From Nonomuraea terrae (lineage in GTDB: Bacteria; Actinomycetota; Actinomycetes; Streptosporangiales; Streptosporangiaceae), in the NCBI RefSeq assembly GCF_004348995.1, contig NZ_SMKQ01000043.1:1-50817 (forward strand): DNA of 50,817 nt. Reading direction: 5' to 3'. Numbering within the stretch: position 1 is the stretch's first letter; every line of letters starts with the position of its first letter. A program made the translations under genes and the position numbers. Of this stretch, positions 1 through 8,336 are shown piece after piece. The notes beneath the pieces are model-generated. The model ran no database searches. It saw only the letters and a program-made list of their open reading frames with translations, and was not told the origin of the DNA.

Positions 1-204
1 GTCGTAGGCCATCCCGGCCTCGAAAGAGAATCCGGCGGCATCGGGAGCATCGGCGCTTCATCGGTCACGGCGCTGTGGATCGGCAGCTTGTATCTCAAGT
101 CCTGGCTCCTGTCGCCTTCTGGTGTGATCGTGGCGCCGCTCGGCGACGGCGTCACCCTACGAGATACCTACGAACGGGACGCGGTGGTATGGACACGGAG
201 TTGA
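1..204 (+). CDS. 3' end of an unrecognised gene (partial)
   Basis: The frame is open from the first base and ends at a TGA at 202-204, giving 67 residues of a C-terminus. It reads like real protein (hydrophobic stretch ALWIGSLYLKSWLL, then VIVAPLGDGVTL) and its third codon positions are mostly G or C, as in the genuine genes of this window. No family is recognised. The start lies outside the window, so length and function cannot be judged. It could still be a chance open frame. Confidence 0.4.
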   Translation, partial: VVGHPGLERESGGIGSIGASSVTALWIGSLYLKSWLLSPSGVIVAPLGDGVTLRDTYERDAVVWTRS

Positions 205-671
205 TGAAATGCCCCGGTACTTATTCGGGAGCCGTGCCACCTGCGTCGGAGGGAAGGTCCAAGGGTGCAGCCGTAGCTGGAGCGGACCTTGGCACGCACC
301 GGGCCACCAGAGCCACCGACCGGAACCGTGACTCCCCCATGCCACCCCAAAAGTCACCGCCCGGGACCATCACGAAAGTCGTTCACCTGGTCGGCCCCGC
401 CGGATCAACCGCGGCCGCTCGTGGCGCCACACGCCCCGGAGACCCACCTCGCGCCGATCGATCCGACGCGCGGCGCATCCAGGTAGACCTGCCGGCCCGC
501 CGTACGAAGAATCGCCGTTCCCGAATGCCGATACATCGAGTCGGCCGTTGCGTGGACGTGGACACTGAAGCCGCACACGTGAAAGTCGGACAGAAGGGAT
601 GTGGTGCTGGAGCCGGGCACCGAAATGCGAAACGCTCCGGGCTTGGCGCACCGGAGCGGTTGTTGCAGACG
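205..671. other. 467-base stretch without a convincing gene
   Basis: Several overlapping open frames exist on both strands, but none has a recognisable domain. The best is a 71-codon minus-strand frame at 405-620 that starts with MPGSSTTSLLSDFHVCGF and has about 79% G or C in third positions. It could be a small protein or a chance frame. The stretch also carries the 3' flank of the tRNA-Glu genes, with no clear terminator seen. Confidence 0.4.
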
Positions 672-744
672 TAGTCCCGACCGGATTCGAACCGGCGCTA
701 CCGCCTTGAGAGGGCGGCGTCCTGGGCCACTAGACGACGGGACC
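672..744 (-). tRNA. tRNA-Glu (anticodon CTC), copy 1
   Basis: On the minus strand the 73 bases fold into a cloverleaf: acceptor GGTCCCG against CGGGACT, anticodon stem CCGCC/GGCGG around loop CTCTCAA with anticodon CTC, and T arm GCCGG-TTCGAAT-CCGGT. The discriminator base is A and no CCA is encoded. The anticodon reads GAG codons, the dominant Glu codon in GC-rich genomes. It is identical to the second copy 22 bases upstream, so both are probably made from one transcript. Confidence 0.96.
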
Positions 745-766
745 TTGACGAGCTTGTGACAAGTGG

Positions 767-839
767 TAGTCCCGACCGGATTCGAACCGGCGCTACCGCC
801 TTGAGAGGGCGGCGTCCTGGGCCACTAGACGACGGGACC
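767..839 (-). tRNA. tRNA-Glu (anticodon CTC), copy 2
   Basis: This has the same 73-base sequence as copy 1, with anticodon CTC and no encoded CCA. It is the promoter-proximal member of the pair. A good minus-strand promoter lies about 45 bases upstream. The exact duplication suggests a recent or gene-converted tandem copy that raises tRNA-Glu dosage. Confidence 0.96.
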
Positions 840-883
840 CTGTCCACAAGCTGATGTGCCGGGCTTCCCCGGCGACGCAGGTA

Positions 884-912
884 ACTCTACCGCACCCGCA
901 AGACCACTCCAA
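884..912 (-). promoter_or_regulatory. Predicted promoter of the tRNA-Glu pair
   Basis: On the minus strand there is TTGGAG (907-912), a 17-base spacer and TAGAGT (884-889). This matches the spacing of a vegetative sigma factor promoter. Transcription would begin about 35 bases before the mature tRNA. A similarly placed element precedes tRNA-Gln at 5525-5553. Confidence 0.5.
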
Positions 913-1257
913 ACCGCTTATCCGCCCGCGAGATCGGGCCTGTGGCGTCCTACCCCCGCCCCACCACGCCGTGTTTCCACGCCGAATCGAAGGCTTGAGC
1001 AGTATCGCCACTCCCTGCCGTCCGGCGGCGACATCCGCCGAACCGTGGTCGGCGCCAAGGGGTTCGAATCGGGCCGTTGGAGCGGCGCCAGACGCTCGCC
1101 CTGCGCGCATTCGCACAGGCCGCACTTCTGACCGGCAAGCGACTCGCCCGGGCCCGCCCAGAGCAGCGACGCCACCGGCGCCGCCGCCCCGGGGCGGCCG
1201 GAACACCCTGGTCGCGCTACTCCCACAACAGGGATCCTGGCGACGTCGGGCCTGACA
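913..1257. other. Intergenic stretch with nothing recognised
   Basis: Open frames cross this stretch on both strands but are rich in Arg, Pro and Gly, with no domain signature and mutually overlapping. They look like frames that arise by chance in GC-rich DNA. It separates the tRNA-Glu promoter from the 3' end of the DUF1963 gene. Confidence 0.5.
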
Positions 1258-1286
1258 ACCCAGGCCAGGCGACGTCTGGCCTGGGT
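1258..1286 (-). terminator. Hairpin downstream of the DUF1963 gene
   Basis: A perfect 11-bp inverted repeat (ACCCAGGCCAG / CTGGCCTGGGT) with a 7-base loop lies 39 bases past the stop of the DUF1963 gene. There is no clear T-run, as is common for actinobacterial terminators. Confidence 0.5.
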
Positions 1287-1324
1287 AACCTGTGCGGGCG
1301 GTCACCTGACCGGCCGCTGCGTGG

Positions 1325-2122
1325 TCAGCAGCAACGCATGTCCGCCACGGCCTGACTGAAGTCACCGGCCGCGAACGCCTTCGCCGAAATCGTGAAGTAC
1401 ATCGTCCCGGCGTCACCCCAGCCCCACCCGAGATCCGCGTCCTCTGCCAGCTGGAGCAGGTGGATCGCGGGGCCGTCGGCGTCGCGGCGGGTCACCTGAG
1501 ACGCGTACGAGGTGTCGGGCCAGCCGAAGGCGCAATGGCTGCCGGCGGTGTTCCCGTCAAGTCCGTCCATCTTTTCGAGGATGAGCGCCGACGCGCCCCA
1601 GTACGCGTCCTCGTCGAACTCGACGTCGCCATCCTCCACGTCCCAGGGATCGGGGAGCATGAGCGTCGCGACGGCGTGTACGGGTGTGGCCGGACAGCTC
1701 CTCGCCGGCTCAGGCGCGGCCGTCTCCACCGCCCGTGCGGGATCGGCGGGAATCACCCGCCACGCCTCAGGCGCGTAGACATCAAGCATCCGGTACTCCT
1801 CGTACGGCACGTCCGGATCGAGAGAGAAGAAGTTGAGCAAACCCGGCCGAGTGGGCAAATCCTCTCCGAGCCAGGGGGCCAAGGCATCGGTGTCGAGTAC
1901 GGCGTACAGGGACAACGGGACGCCGCCCAGCTCCGGCCATGGGTTGCCCGGTTCGAGCAGCGCGGGGCCGCCGAGCCGGCAATGACCGGTGGCCTGGGCG
2001 TCATCCATCGCGCGCTCCAACCGGAAACCCCGGCGAGCCATGGCCGCGTACTGCCGACCGGCCTTGTCACCAAGCCGTTCGACGCATGCTCGCAGCATGC
2101 CGGCAGGGTCGTTGAATTCCAC
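1325..2122 (-). CDS. DUF1963 (YwqG-like) family protein
   Basis: This is a 265-residue cytoplasmic protein. The hallmarks of the DUF1963/YwqG family are present: LGGPALLEPGNPWPELGGVP near residue 50, then a Leu-rich strand ending in LDTD, and the C-terminal WGDAGTMYFTISAKAF segment. The biochemical role of this family is not established. The start is GTG at 2120-2122, with GGGAAG eight bases upstream. It lies 60 bases downstream of the response-regulator gene on the same strand and could be co-transcribed with it, though no functional link is evident. Confidence 0.8.
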   Translation of the reverse strand: MEFNDPAGMLRACVERLGDKAGRQYAAMARRGFRLERAMDDAQATGHCRLGGPALLEPGNPWPELGGVPLSLYAVLDTDALAPWLGEDLPTRPGLLNFFSLDPDVPYEEYRMLDVYAPEAWRVIPADPARAVETAAPEPARSCPATPVHAVATLMLPDPWDVEDGDVEFDEDAYWGASALILEKMDGLDGNTAGSHCAFGWPDTSYASQVTRRDADGPAIHLLQLAEDADLGWGWGDAGTMYFTISAKAFAAGDFSQAVADMRCC

Positions 2123-2182
2123 GCCGAGATCTTCCCAACCGCCACCGACAGTTATTACTGCGAGCCCGGTGGCGAGGCGGAG

Positions 2183-2797
2183 TCAGGAGGCGAGGAGGCC
2201 GCGGCGATAGGCCTCGGCCACGGCGGAGGCGCGGTCGCGGACGTCGAGTTTCGCGTAGATGTGCAGCAGGTGTGTCTTGACACTGGCCTCGCTGATGAAC
2301 AGGTCGGCCGCCGCTTTCTTGTTGGTCGCTCCCCCGGCCACCAGCCGCAGCACCTCCAACTCGCGCGGGCTCAGCCGCCCGCGGCCGGGCCTGCGCAGGT
2401 CGCCGGCCAGCCGCCCGGCCACGGCGGGGGCGAGCACGGTCTCGCCCCGGTGCGTGGCGCGTACGGCACGGACCAGTTCCTCCGGCGGGGCGTCCTTGAG
2501 CAGGTAGCCGCTGGCCCCGGCCTCCAGCGCGGGCAGCACGTCGGTGTCGAACGTGGTGAGCACCAGCACGCGCGGCCCGGTGCCGCTGAGCAGGCGGATG
2601 GCGGTGACGCCGTCCATGCCGGGCATGCGCAGGTCCATGAGGACGATGTCGGGGCGCAGCTCGGCGGCCAGGCGTACGGCCTGCTCGCCGTCGGCCGCCT
2701 CACCGACGATCTCGAAGTCGGCCTCATCGCCCAGCGCGGCGCGCAGGCCGTCGCGCACGATCGGATGATCGTCGGCTATCAGCAGCCTCAACGCCAT
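2183..2797 (-). CDS. NarL/LuxR-family two-component response regulator
   Basis: The protein has 204 residues. The receiver domain (about 3-118) has the acidic pair D9/D10, phospho-acceptor D55 (VLMDLRMPGMDG), T81 and K101. The LuxR-type helix-turn-helix (about 138-200) shows LSPRELEVLRLVAGGATNKKAAADLFISEASVKTH-type spacing. It should bind DNA when phosphorylated by the kinase encoded upstream on the same strand. The gap to that kinase gene is about 250 bases with no other gene in it, longer than usual for such a pair, so an extra promoter between them is possible. Target genes cannot be told from the sequence. Confidence 0.92.
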   Translation of the reverse strand: MALRLLIADDHPIVRDGLRAALGDEADFEIVGEAADGEQAVRLAAELRPDIVLMDLRMPGMDGVTAIRLLSGTGPRVLVLTTFDTDVLPALEAGASGYLLKDAPPEELVRAVRATHRGETVLAPAVAGRLAGDLRRPGRGRLSPRELEVLRLVAGGATNKKAAADLFISEASVKTHLLHIYAKLDVRDRASAVAEAYRRGLLAS

Positions 2798-3049
2798 CGG
2801 CCCTCCCCGCGAACGTCCTTCACCGTCTCATCGTGCCCCGGCAAGCGGGCTGACGGAAACGGCCCCGCCTGCCGCCCCATGCCGGCGCGGCTGAGCGGAG
2901 CGAACGAACAGACCGGCCTCAACATCGCCGATCACAGGCCCGCCTCCACCCTGGAACGACCGGCCGGTAGCGCCGATCGCGGCGTTCCGCGCCCTGGTGG
3001 ACCCCATCCCACGGTGCGGCCGACCAGGCGGGGTGGCGGCGGTACGGGG

Positions 3050-4324
3050 TCAGGGGGTCTCGCTGGTCGGGATGATCGGGACGGTGGCGGCTACGGCGGT
3101 GCCTTCGTCCCGTGCCGATTCGATCTCCAACGTGCCGCCTACTGAGCGGACGCGTTGGCGCATGCTGTCGAGGCCGAAGCCGTCAGAGGGCGTCTGCGGG
3201 GCGAAACCGGTGCCGTCGTCGCGGATGTCGAGGAGGACCAGATCGTCCGTGTACGACAGGGTGAGGCCCGTCCTGGTGGCCGCTGCGTGCTTGGCGACGT
3301 TGGCCAGGGCCTCCTGCGCGACCCGGAACAACGCGGCCTCCACATCCTGGGACAGGGCCGCGGGGGTGCCGGTGACCTCCAGCCGCAGTTCGACGCCTGC
3401 CGCGTCGGCCCACGAGCGGGCCATGTCGCCGATGGCCTCGGGCAGGCGTGCGTCCTCCAGCGGCTCGGGACGCAGGGCGCGTACGGAGCGGCGGACTTCC
3501 GACAGGCCGCGGCGGGCCAGTTCGCCGGCGCGGTCGAGGTGGCGGCGGCCGGCGGCGCCGTGGCCGGCGCGGCCGGCGGCGTCGATCTGGCCGATCAGGG
3601 CGACGAGGTCCTGGGCGACCGTGTCGTGGATCTCGCCGGCCATCCGGTTCCGCTCGTCGAGCACGCCCGCCCGCCTGGCCTGGTCGAGCAGCCGGGCGTT
3701 CAGGGTGGCGTTCTCGTCGAGGGCGGCCCGCAGGCGTTCGACCAGGCGGCGGCGCCGGTCGTGCTCGCCGGACACGTACCAGCCGGCCAGGACCAGTGGC
3801 AGGGCCACTCCGGCGAGCACGGCGGGCAACGTGGCCCGCGCGCCGGGGCCGGCCTGTGCGGCGACGTTCACCATGGCGGTCAGGGTCACCCCGGCCATGG
3901 TCAGCCGGGCGGGGAGCAGGGCGATCGCCAGCGGGTAGCCGATCGAGGCGAACACGACGAAGGCGGCGCTCTGCACGACCATCGCCCCGGCGAGGGCGAT
4001 GAGGACGACGTAGTGGCCGACGACGAGCACCCGGCGGGTGTCGCGGCGGGCGTGCAGCCAGGGGATGGGGGCGAGCCACAGCGCGGCGACCACGGCCGAC
4101 ACAGGCCACGGCGGCAGGGCGAGCCAAGGCACACCTGGCAACGGCAGACCGGCCCGTGGCGCCGCACGCGCCGGGGCGCCTCCGTCCGGGTCCGCGCCGC
4201 CCCCGAGCCCGAACACGTCCCAGGAGAAATCGCCCGAGAGCGCGGCCACGACCGTGGAGATCGCGAGCAGTGCGTAGGCGAGCGCCGTGTAGATCCAGCG
4301 CTCGGGACGGTCCAGCCGGCTCAT
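3050..4324 (-). CDS. NarL-type sensor histidine kinase
   Basis: From the ATG at 4322-4324 the product has 424 residues. The N-terminal half holds several hydrophobic segments (about 11-30, 72-90, 98-140, 165-183), so it is membrane-embedded with little extracellular domain. A HisKA_3 dimerisation domain follows, with phospho-acceptor His233 in RNRMAGEIHDTVAQDL. A HATPase domain follows, with ANVAKHAAATRTG (N box) and DIRDDGTGF (G box). A longer open frame reaches 4603, but it would overlap the divergent hydrolase gene and its extra residues look non-coding. It pairs with the response regulator downstream. The signal is unknown. Confidence 0.9.
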   Translation of the reverse strand: MSRLDRPERWIYTALAYALLAISTVVAALSGDFSWDVFGLGGGADPDGGAPARAAPRAGLPLPGVPWLALPPWPVSAVVAALWLAPIPWLHARRDTRRVLVVGHYVVLIALAGAMVVQSAAFVVFASIGYPLAIALLPARLTMAGVTLTAMVNVAAQAGPGARATLPAVLAGVALPLVLAGWYVSGEHDRRRRLVERLRAALDENATLNARLLDQARRAGVLDERNRMAGEIHDTVAQDLVALIGQIDAAGRAGHGAAGRRHLDRAGELARRGLSEVRRSVRALRPEPLEDARLPEAIGDMARSWADAAGVELRLEVTGTPAALSQDVEAALFRVAQEALANVAKHAAATRTGLTLSYTDDLVLLDIRDDGTGFAPQTPSDGFGLDSMRQRVRSVGGTLEIESARDEGTAVAATVPIIPTSETP

Positions 4325-4433
4325 GACACCAAGCCTGGCACGGCATCCCCCGATCGGTGGATGCCCGGCCTCCACCGCACGGAGAACCGGCCGGGCGATG
4401 TGCGCCAGGGCCGCACTCCGCGACCATCGAGGC

Positions 4434-5372
4434 ATGAACACACCGACCCGCAGATCCGCCCTCCAGTTCGCCGCCGCCACGGGCGCCGGCGCCGTCACAG
4501 CCGCCGTCGCCGGCTCCCGGAAACCCAGGCGGAAGGAGGTCACCACGTTCGTCTTCGTGAGCGGCTCGAACGGCGTGGCCTCGGTCGACCCCGAGCTGAC
4601 CATGCGCGGCCACCGGACGGTGGGCGTGACGCTGCCGGGCCATGGCCCCGAGGAGCAGTTCCACGTCGCCTACCAGGCGCCGCAGGACCTGGAGACGCTG
4701 GCGAAGCTGCCCTCGCCGGTGGCCGCCGTGACGCTGGACGACTACGTCGAGGCCACGGTGAACGTGGTGCGCCGCGTCGCCGAGTACGGCCCGGTGATCC
4801 TCGTGGGCGGCAGCCTCGGCGGCGCCACGATCACGAAGACGGCCGACGAGGTGCCCGACCTGATCGACCGGCTGGTCTACTCCAGCGCGATCTGCTGCAC
4901 GAACCTGCCCACGCCCAACGACTACGTCAACACCCCGGAGGGCCGCGAGAGCCTGACGCCGATCCTGCTGGACGGCATCGTCGGCGATCCCAGGGTGATC
5001 AAGGCGATCCGGATCAACTGGCGGACGGGCAACCGCAAGTTCCTCGACGCGGCGAAGAAGACGTTCATGGAGGACGCCACCGACGGCGAGTTCCTCGCGA
5101 TGCTCAACACGCTGCTGCCGGACGAGAGCATGCTGGTGACCGGCGCCGACGCCCGGGGCAGCAAGCAGCGGTGGGGACGGGTGCCGCGCGTCTACATCCG
5201 GCACACCAAGGACCGGGCGATCCCCCTGGCGCTGCAGGACCGGATGATCAGGGAGGCGGACGCGGCCACGCCGCGCAACACGTTCGAGGTCTTCTCGGTG
5301 GACGCGACCCACGCGCCGACGGCCAAGGCGTACCGGCAGATCACCGAAATCCTGCACCGGCTGGCGAAATGA
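4434..5372 (+). CDS. Tat-exported alpha/beta hydrolase (esterase-like)
   Basis: The protein has 312 residues. It starts with a twin-arginine leader (MNTPTRRSALQFAAATGAGA), so export in folded form is likely. The nucleophile elbow is GGSLGG. The C-terminal part contains YIRHTKDRAIPLALQDRMI and a His in VDATHAPTAKAY. This layout resembles the plant methylesterase/hydroxynitrile-lyase branch of the alpha/beta hydrolases, so a small-ester hydrolase is the likeliest role; the substrate is unknown. The chosen ATG at 4434 gives the clean signal peptide. An upstream in-frame start at 4323 would spoil it. It is divergent from the sensor kinase gene, with 109 bases between starts. Confidence 0.8.
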   Translation: MNTPTRRSALQFAAATGAGAVTAAVAGSRKPRRKEVTTFVFVSGSNGVASVDPELTMRGHRTVGVTLPGHGPEEQFHVAYQAPQDLETLAKLPSPVAAVTLDDYVEATVNVVRRVAEYGPVILVGGSLGGATITKTADEVPDLIDRLVYSSAICCTNLPTPNDYVNTPEGRESLTPILLDGIVGDPRVIKAIRINWRTGNRKFLDAAKKTFMEDATDGEFLAMLNTLLPDESMLVTGADARGSKQRWGRVPRVYIRHTKDRAIPLALQDRMIREADAATPRNTFEVFSVDATHAPTAKAYRQITEILHRLAK

Positions 5373-5403
5373 AAAAACGGACGTCTCCGTGGAGACATCC
5401 GTT
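5372..5403 (-). terminator. Intrinsic terminator of tRNA-Gln
   Basis: Plus-strand bases 5378-5388 and 5391-5401 form an 11-bp stem with one mismatch. On the minus strand it is followed by six Ts (5372-5377), a proper rho-independent terminator just past the 3' end of tRNA-Gln. It may also stop the convergent hydrolase transcript. Confidence 0.75.
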
Positions 5404-5408
5404 CACTG

Positions 5409-5480
5409 CTGGGGTACCAGGACTCGAACCTAGACTAACTGAACCAGAATCAGTCGTGCTGCCAATTACACCATACCCCA
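5409..5480 (-). tRNA. tRNA-Gln (anticodon CTG)
   Basis: The 72-base cloverleaf on the minus strand has acceptor TGGGGTA/TACCCCA, discriminator G, anticodon stem ACTGA/TCAGT with loop TTCTGGT (anticodon CTG), and T loop TTCGAGT. No CCA is encoded. The weak U1-A72 pair is typical of tRNA-Gln. Confidence 0.96.
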
Positions 5481-5524
5481 CCGCTGCGAGCCCCTTTGCA
5501 GAGCGCGCTTGGCGACGTCCGAAA

Positions 5525-5553
5525 GAATAGCCCAGCTCGGGGGCTAAGACCAA
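5525..5553 (-). promoter_or_regulatory. Predicted promoter of tRNA-Gln
   Basis: On the minus strand there is TTGGTC (5548-5553), 17 bases, then CTATTC (5525-5530), about 45 bases before the mature tRNA. It has the same geometry as the predicted tRNA-Glu promoter. Confidence 0.5.
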
Positions 5554-5646
5554 AACGATTCCCGAACCGGCGCTCCACCGCCCCCGGCGGGTGCCCGTCC
5601 GTGCCAAGCTGAAGGGGACAAAACACCACGTGGAGGAGCCCCAGCG

Positions 5647-7617
5647 TTGGCAGAGAACCCCTTCTTCGCCCCCAGTGATCTCCCTTACCAGCTGCCCCCG
5701 TTCGGAGACGTCCGCGAGGAGCACTACCTGCCCGCGTTCGAGAGCGGCATGGCAGAGCAGCTGGCGGAGGTCGACGCGATCGCGAACAACCCCGAGCCGC
5801 CGACGTTCGAGAACACGATCGCGGCGCTGGAACGGTCGGGGCGCATCCTCGACCGTACGGCCACGGTGTTCTTCAGCGTGGCCGCGTCCAATTCGAGCGA
5901 CGGCATCATGGCGATCGAGAAGGAGGTCTCGCCGCAGCTCACCCGGCACAGCGACGCGATCCGGCTCAACCGGGCGCTGTGGGCGCGCATCAAGCAGGTC
6001 ACCACGGACGTTCCTGAGGAGTCCTGGCTGCTGGAGAAGTACCGCGACGACTTCATCCGGGCGGGGGCCGACCTGTCGGAGCCCGACCAGGCGCGGCTGC
6101 GGGAGCTCAACGAGGAGCTGTCGAAGCTGTCCACGGAGTTCGCGCAGAGCCTGCTGAAGGCCTCCACCGAGTCGGCACTGGTGGTGACCGACCCGAAGGA
6201 GCTCGACGGTTTCGACGAGGCGAAGATCGAGTCGCTGCGCAAGGACGACGGCACGTACGTCCTGCCGCTGCTCAACTTCACCAACCAGCCCGGCCTGGCC
6301 CAGCTCACCGACCGCGACGTACGGCGCCGGCTCTACGAGCTGAGCGTCGGCCGGGCGCCGGGCAACTTCGCGATCGCGGCCACGATGGCGGCGCTGCGGG
6401 CGCAGCGGGCGGCGCTGCTCGGCTTCCCCAACCACGCCGCCTACTCGGTGACCGACCAGACCGCCAAGACCGTCGAGGCGGTGGAGCAGATGCTCGGCCA
6501 GCTCGTCGGCCCGGCCGTGCGCAACGCGCGCAAGGAGGCCGAGGAGCTGGCGGAGCAGGCCGGGTTCGCCATCGAGCCGTGGGACTGGTCGTACTACTCG
6601 GAGAAGGTCCGCCAGGCCCGTTACGACTTCGACGGCGCGGCGATGCGGCCGTACTTCGAGCTGAACCGGGTCTACCGCGACGGCGTGTTCTTCGCGGCCA
6701 CCAAGCTGTACGGGATCACCTTCACCGAGCGGCCGGACCTGAGCGGCTACCACCCCGACGTGACCGTGTTCGAGGTGTTCGAGGAGGACGGCGGCCGGCT
6801 CGGGCTGTTCGTGCTCGACCCGTACGCCAGGGAGAACAAGCGCGGCGGCGCGTGGATGAACAACCTCGTCGACCAGTCGTTCCTGTTCGGGCTCAGGCCG
6901 GTGGTCATGAACAACCTCAACGTCACCAAGCCGGCCTCGGGGCCGACGCTGCTGACGTACGACGAGGTGAACACGGCCTTCCACGAGTTCGGGCACGCGC
7001 TGCACGGGTTGTTCTCGCAGGTGCGTTACCCGCGGGTGTCCGGCACCAGCGTGCCGCGCGACTTCGTCGAGTACCCGTCGCAGGTCAACGAGATGTGGGC
7101 GACCTGGCCCGAGGTGCTGGCCAACTACGCCAAGCACTACGAGACGGGCGAGCCGATGCCGGCCGAGCTGGTGGAGAAGCTGAAGGCGGCCGAGAAGTTC
7201 AACCAGGGGTTCCAGACGGTCGAATACCTGGCCGCCACGCTGCTCGACTGGGCCTGGCACAAGCTGGAGCCCGGTGAGACGGTGGCCGACCCGGAGGCGT
7301 TCGAGGCGATCGCCCTGGAGGCCGCGCAGATCGCCTTCCCGCTGGTCAGGCCGCGTTACCGGACCAACTACTTCGCCCACATCTTCGCGGGCGGCTACAG
7401 CGCGGGCTACTACTCCTACATCTGGAGCGAGGTGCTCGACGCGGAGAGCGTGGAGTGGTTCAAGGAGAACGGCGGCCTCACCCGGGCCAACGGCGACCAC
7501 TTCCGCCGCGAGCTGCTCTCGCTCGGCGGCAGCCTCGACCCGCTGACCGCGTTCCGCAACTTCCGCGGGCGCGAGCCCAGCATCCGGCCGCTGCTGTCCC
7601 GCCGCGGCCTCGACTGA
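5647..7617 (+). CDS. dcp: M3-family peptidyl-dipeptidase (Dcp-like)
   Basis: This is a 656-residue zinc metallopeptidase of family M3, close to the usual 680 residues. The catalytic motif HEFGH is at 446-450 (zinc ligands H446 and H450, general base E447), and the third ligand E475 lies in DFVEYPSQ. The N-terminal PTFENTIAALERSGRILDR-type region is characteristic of Dcp rather than thimet oligopeptidase. No signal peptide is seen, so it acts in the cytoplasm and trims short peptides from protein turnover. The start is TTG at 5647, ten bases after GGAGG. OpdA-like specificity is the main alternative. Confidence 0.9.
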   Translation: MAENPFFAPSDLPYQLPPFGDVREEHYLPAFESGMAEQLAEVDAIANNPEPPTFENTIAALERSGRILDRTATVFFSVAASNSSDGIMAIEKEVSPQLTRHSDAIRLNRALWARIKQVTTDVPEESWLLEKYRDDFIRAGADLSEPDQARLRELNEELSKLSTEFAQSLLKASTESALVVTDPKELDGFDEAKIESLRKDDGTYVLPLLNFTNQPGLAQLTDRDVRRRLYELSVGRAPGNFAIAATMAALRAQRAALLGFPNHAAYSVTDQTAKTVEAVEQMLGQLVGPAVRNARKEAEELAEQAGFAIEPWDWSYYSEKVRQARYDFDGAAMRPYFELNRVYRDGVFFAATKLYGITFTERPDLSGYHPDVTVFEVFEEDGGRLGLFVLDPYARENKRGGAWMNNLVDQSFLFGLRPVVMNNLNVTKPASGPTLLTYDEVNTAFHEFGHALHGLFSQVRYPRVSGTSVPRDFVEYPSQVNEMWATWPEVLANYAKHYETGEPMPAELVEKLKAAEKFNQGFQTVEYLAATLLDWAWHKLEPGETVADPEAFEAIALEAAQIAFPLVRPRYRTNYFAHIFAGGYSAGYYSYIWSEVLDAESVEWFKENGGLTRANGDHFRRELLSLGGSLDPLTAFRNFRGREPSIRPLLSRRGLD

Positions 7618-7737
7618 GCGTTCACCGGAACGCGCCGGCGTGTTCGGCGGCCCACTGCGCGAACGTGCGCGGTGGCCGCCTCCGCCCCCGGGGCGTCGGC
7701 GGGTACGCGGCGTCGGCGGCCCGCACGACGCCAGGAA

Positions 7738-8283
7738 TCATCGCGGCACGCCCAGCTCCTCGATGCGCTGCCGCAGCCACTCCTTCTCCGCCTGACTGGA
7801 CGCGCGGGCGACGATCAGCATGCCTCTCCGGTACGGGTCGGGCTCGTCCTTCGCCCTGACCGGCCTGCCGCCCTCGGAGAAGAAGCTCGCCGGCGCCTCC
7901 AGGAAGGCCAGCCGGCGGCGCAGGACGTTCGCCTGGTCGGCGGGGTCGGGCAGCGCCGACAGGAACGCCAGCAGGGCGAAGAACCTGGTCTGGTCGCTGA
8001 TGTCGAGGTCGGCGGGCTCGCGCAGCCGTCGCAGCAGCTCCTGCCTGCCCGCCTCGGTGATCGTCAGCACCTGCCTGCGGGCCGCCGCCGCGCCGGCCTC
8101 CTCGTGCCGTTCGAGCAGGCCTTTCGCCTCCAGCCGGGCGATGGCCGGGTAGAGCGCGCCGTCGCTGACCGGGCGCAGGTGGCCGGTCAGCGCGGCCAGG
8201 TGCGCCTTGAGCTCGTAGCCGTGCATGGGGCGCTCGTTGAGGAACCCCAGGATGGTCAGGCTCAGATCACCGCCGCTTGCCAT
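7738..8283 (-). CDS. PadR-family transcriptional regulator
   Basis: The protein has 181 residues. The N-terminal winged helix shows the PadR pattern LTILGFLNERPMHGYELKAHL followed by SDGALYPAIARLEAKGLLE. The C-terminal half is the longer helical dimerisation domain (PadR subfamily with Vir_act_alpha_C). It is divergent from the MATE transporter gene with 53 bases between starts, the classic arrangement of a PadR repressor and the efflux pump it controls. Confidence 0.9.
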   Translation of the reverse strand: MASGGDLSLTILGFLNERPMHGYELKAHLAALTGHLRPVSDGALYPAIARLEAKGLLERHEEAGAAAARRQVLTITEAGRQELLRRLREPADLDISDQTRFFALLAFLSALPDPADQANVLRRRLAFLEAPASFFSEGGRPVRAKDEPDPYRRGMLIVARASSQAEKEWLRQRIEELGVPR

Positions 8284-8299
8284 GGGCGCATCGTAACGC

Positions 8300-8320
8300 T
8301 ATACCTCTAAACGATGTATA
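8300..8320. promoter_or_regulatory. Candidate PadR operator between padR and MATE genes
   Basis: The inverted repeat TATAC...GTATA with an 11-base spacer sits in the 53-base divergent intergenic region. AT-rich half-sites in otherwise GC-rich DNA match the type of site PadR proteins use. Assignment rests on position and symmetry only. Confidence 0.4.
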
Positions 8321-8336
8321 TCGAAGCGAGGTAGCG

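Noticed and set aside
672..839. Identical tRNA-Glu copies as a phage or island attachment site
   Set aside because: Only 22 bases separate them and no integrase or foreign genes lie between; simple tandem gene duplication is enough.
793..1416. Minus-strand open frame overlapping tRNA-Glu copy 2
   Set aside because: It overlaps a tRNA and the DUF1963 gene and has no protein-like features.
1460..3145. Long plus-strand open frame of about 560 codons
   Set aside because: It is antisense to the DUF1963 and response-regulator genes, has no domain and shows Gly/Arg/Asp-rich frame-shadow composition.
4325..4603. N-terminal extension of the sensor kinase
   Set aside because: The extra 93 residues would overlap the divergent hydrolase start and do not resemble a sensor domain; the ATG at 4324 gives a normal kinase.
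3155..5530. Plus-strand open frame of about 790 codons and its minus-strand counterpart at 3183-5357
   Set aside because: Both run across the sensor kinase, the hydrolase and tRNA-Gln in wrong frames; their sequence is low-complexity Arg/Pro/Gly.
5341..7500. Minus-strand open frame of about 720 codons
   Set aside because: It covers tRNA-Gln and the M3 peptidase antisense, with Val/Leu/Arg/Gly repetition and no motif. The HEFGH protein on the other strand explains the region.
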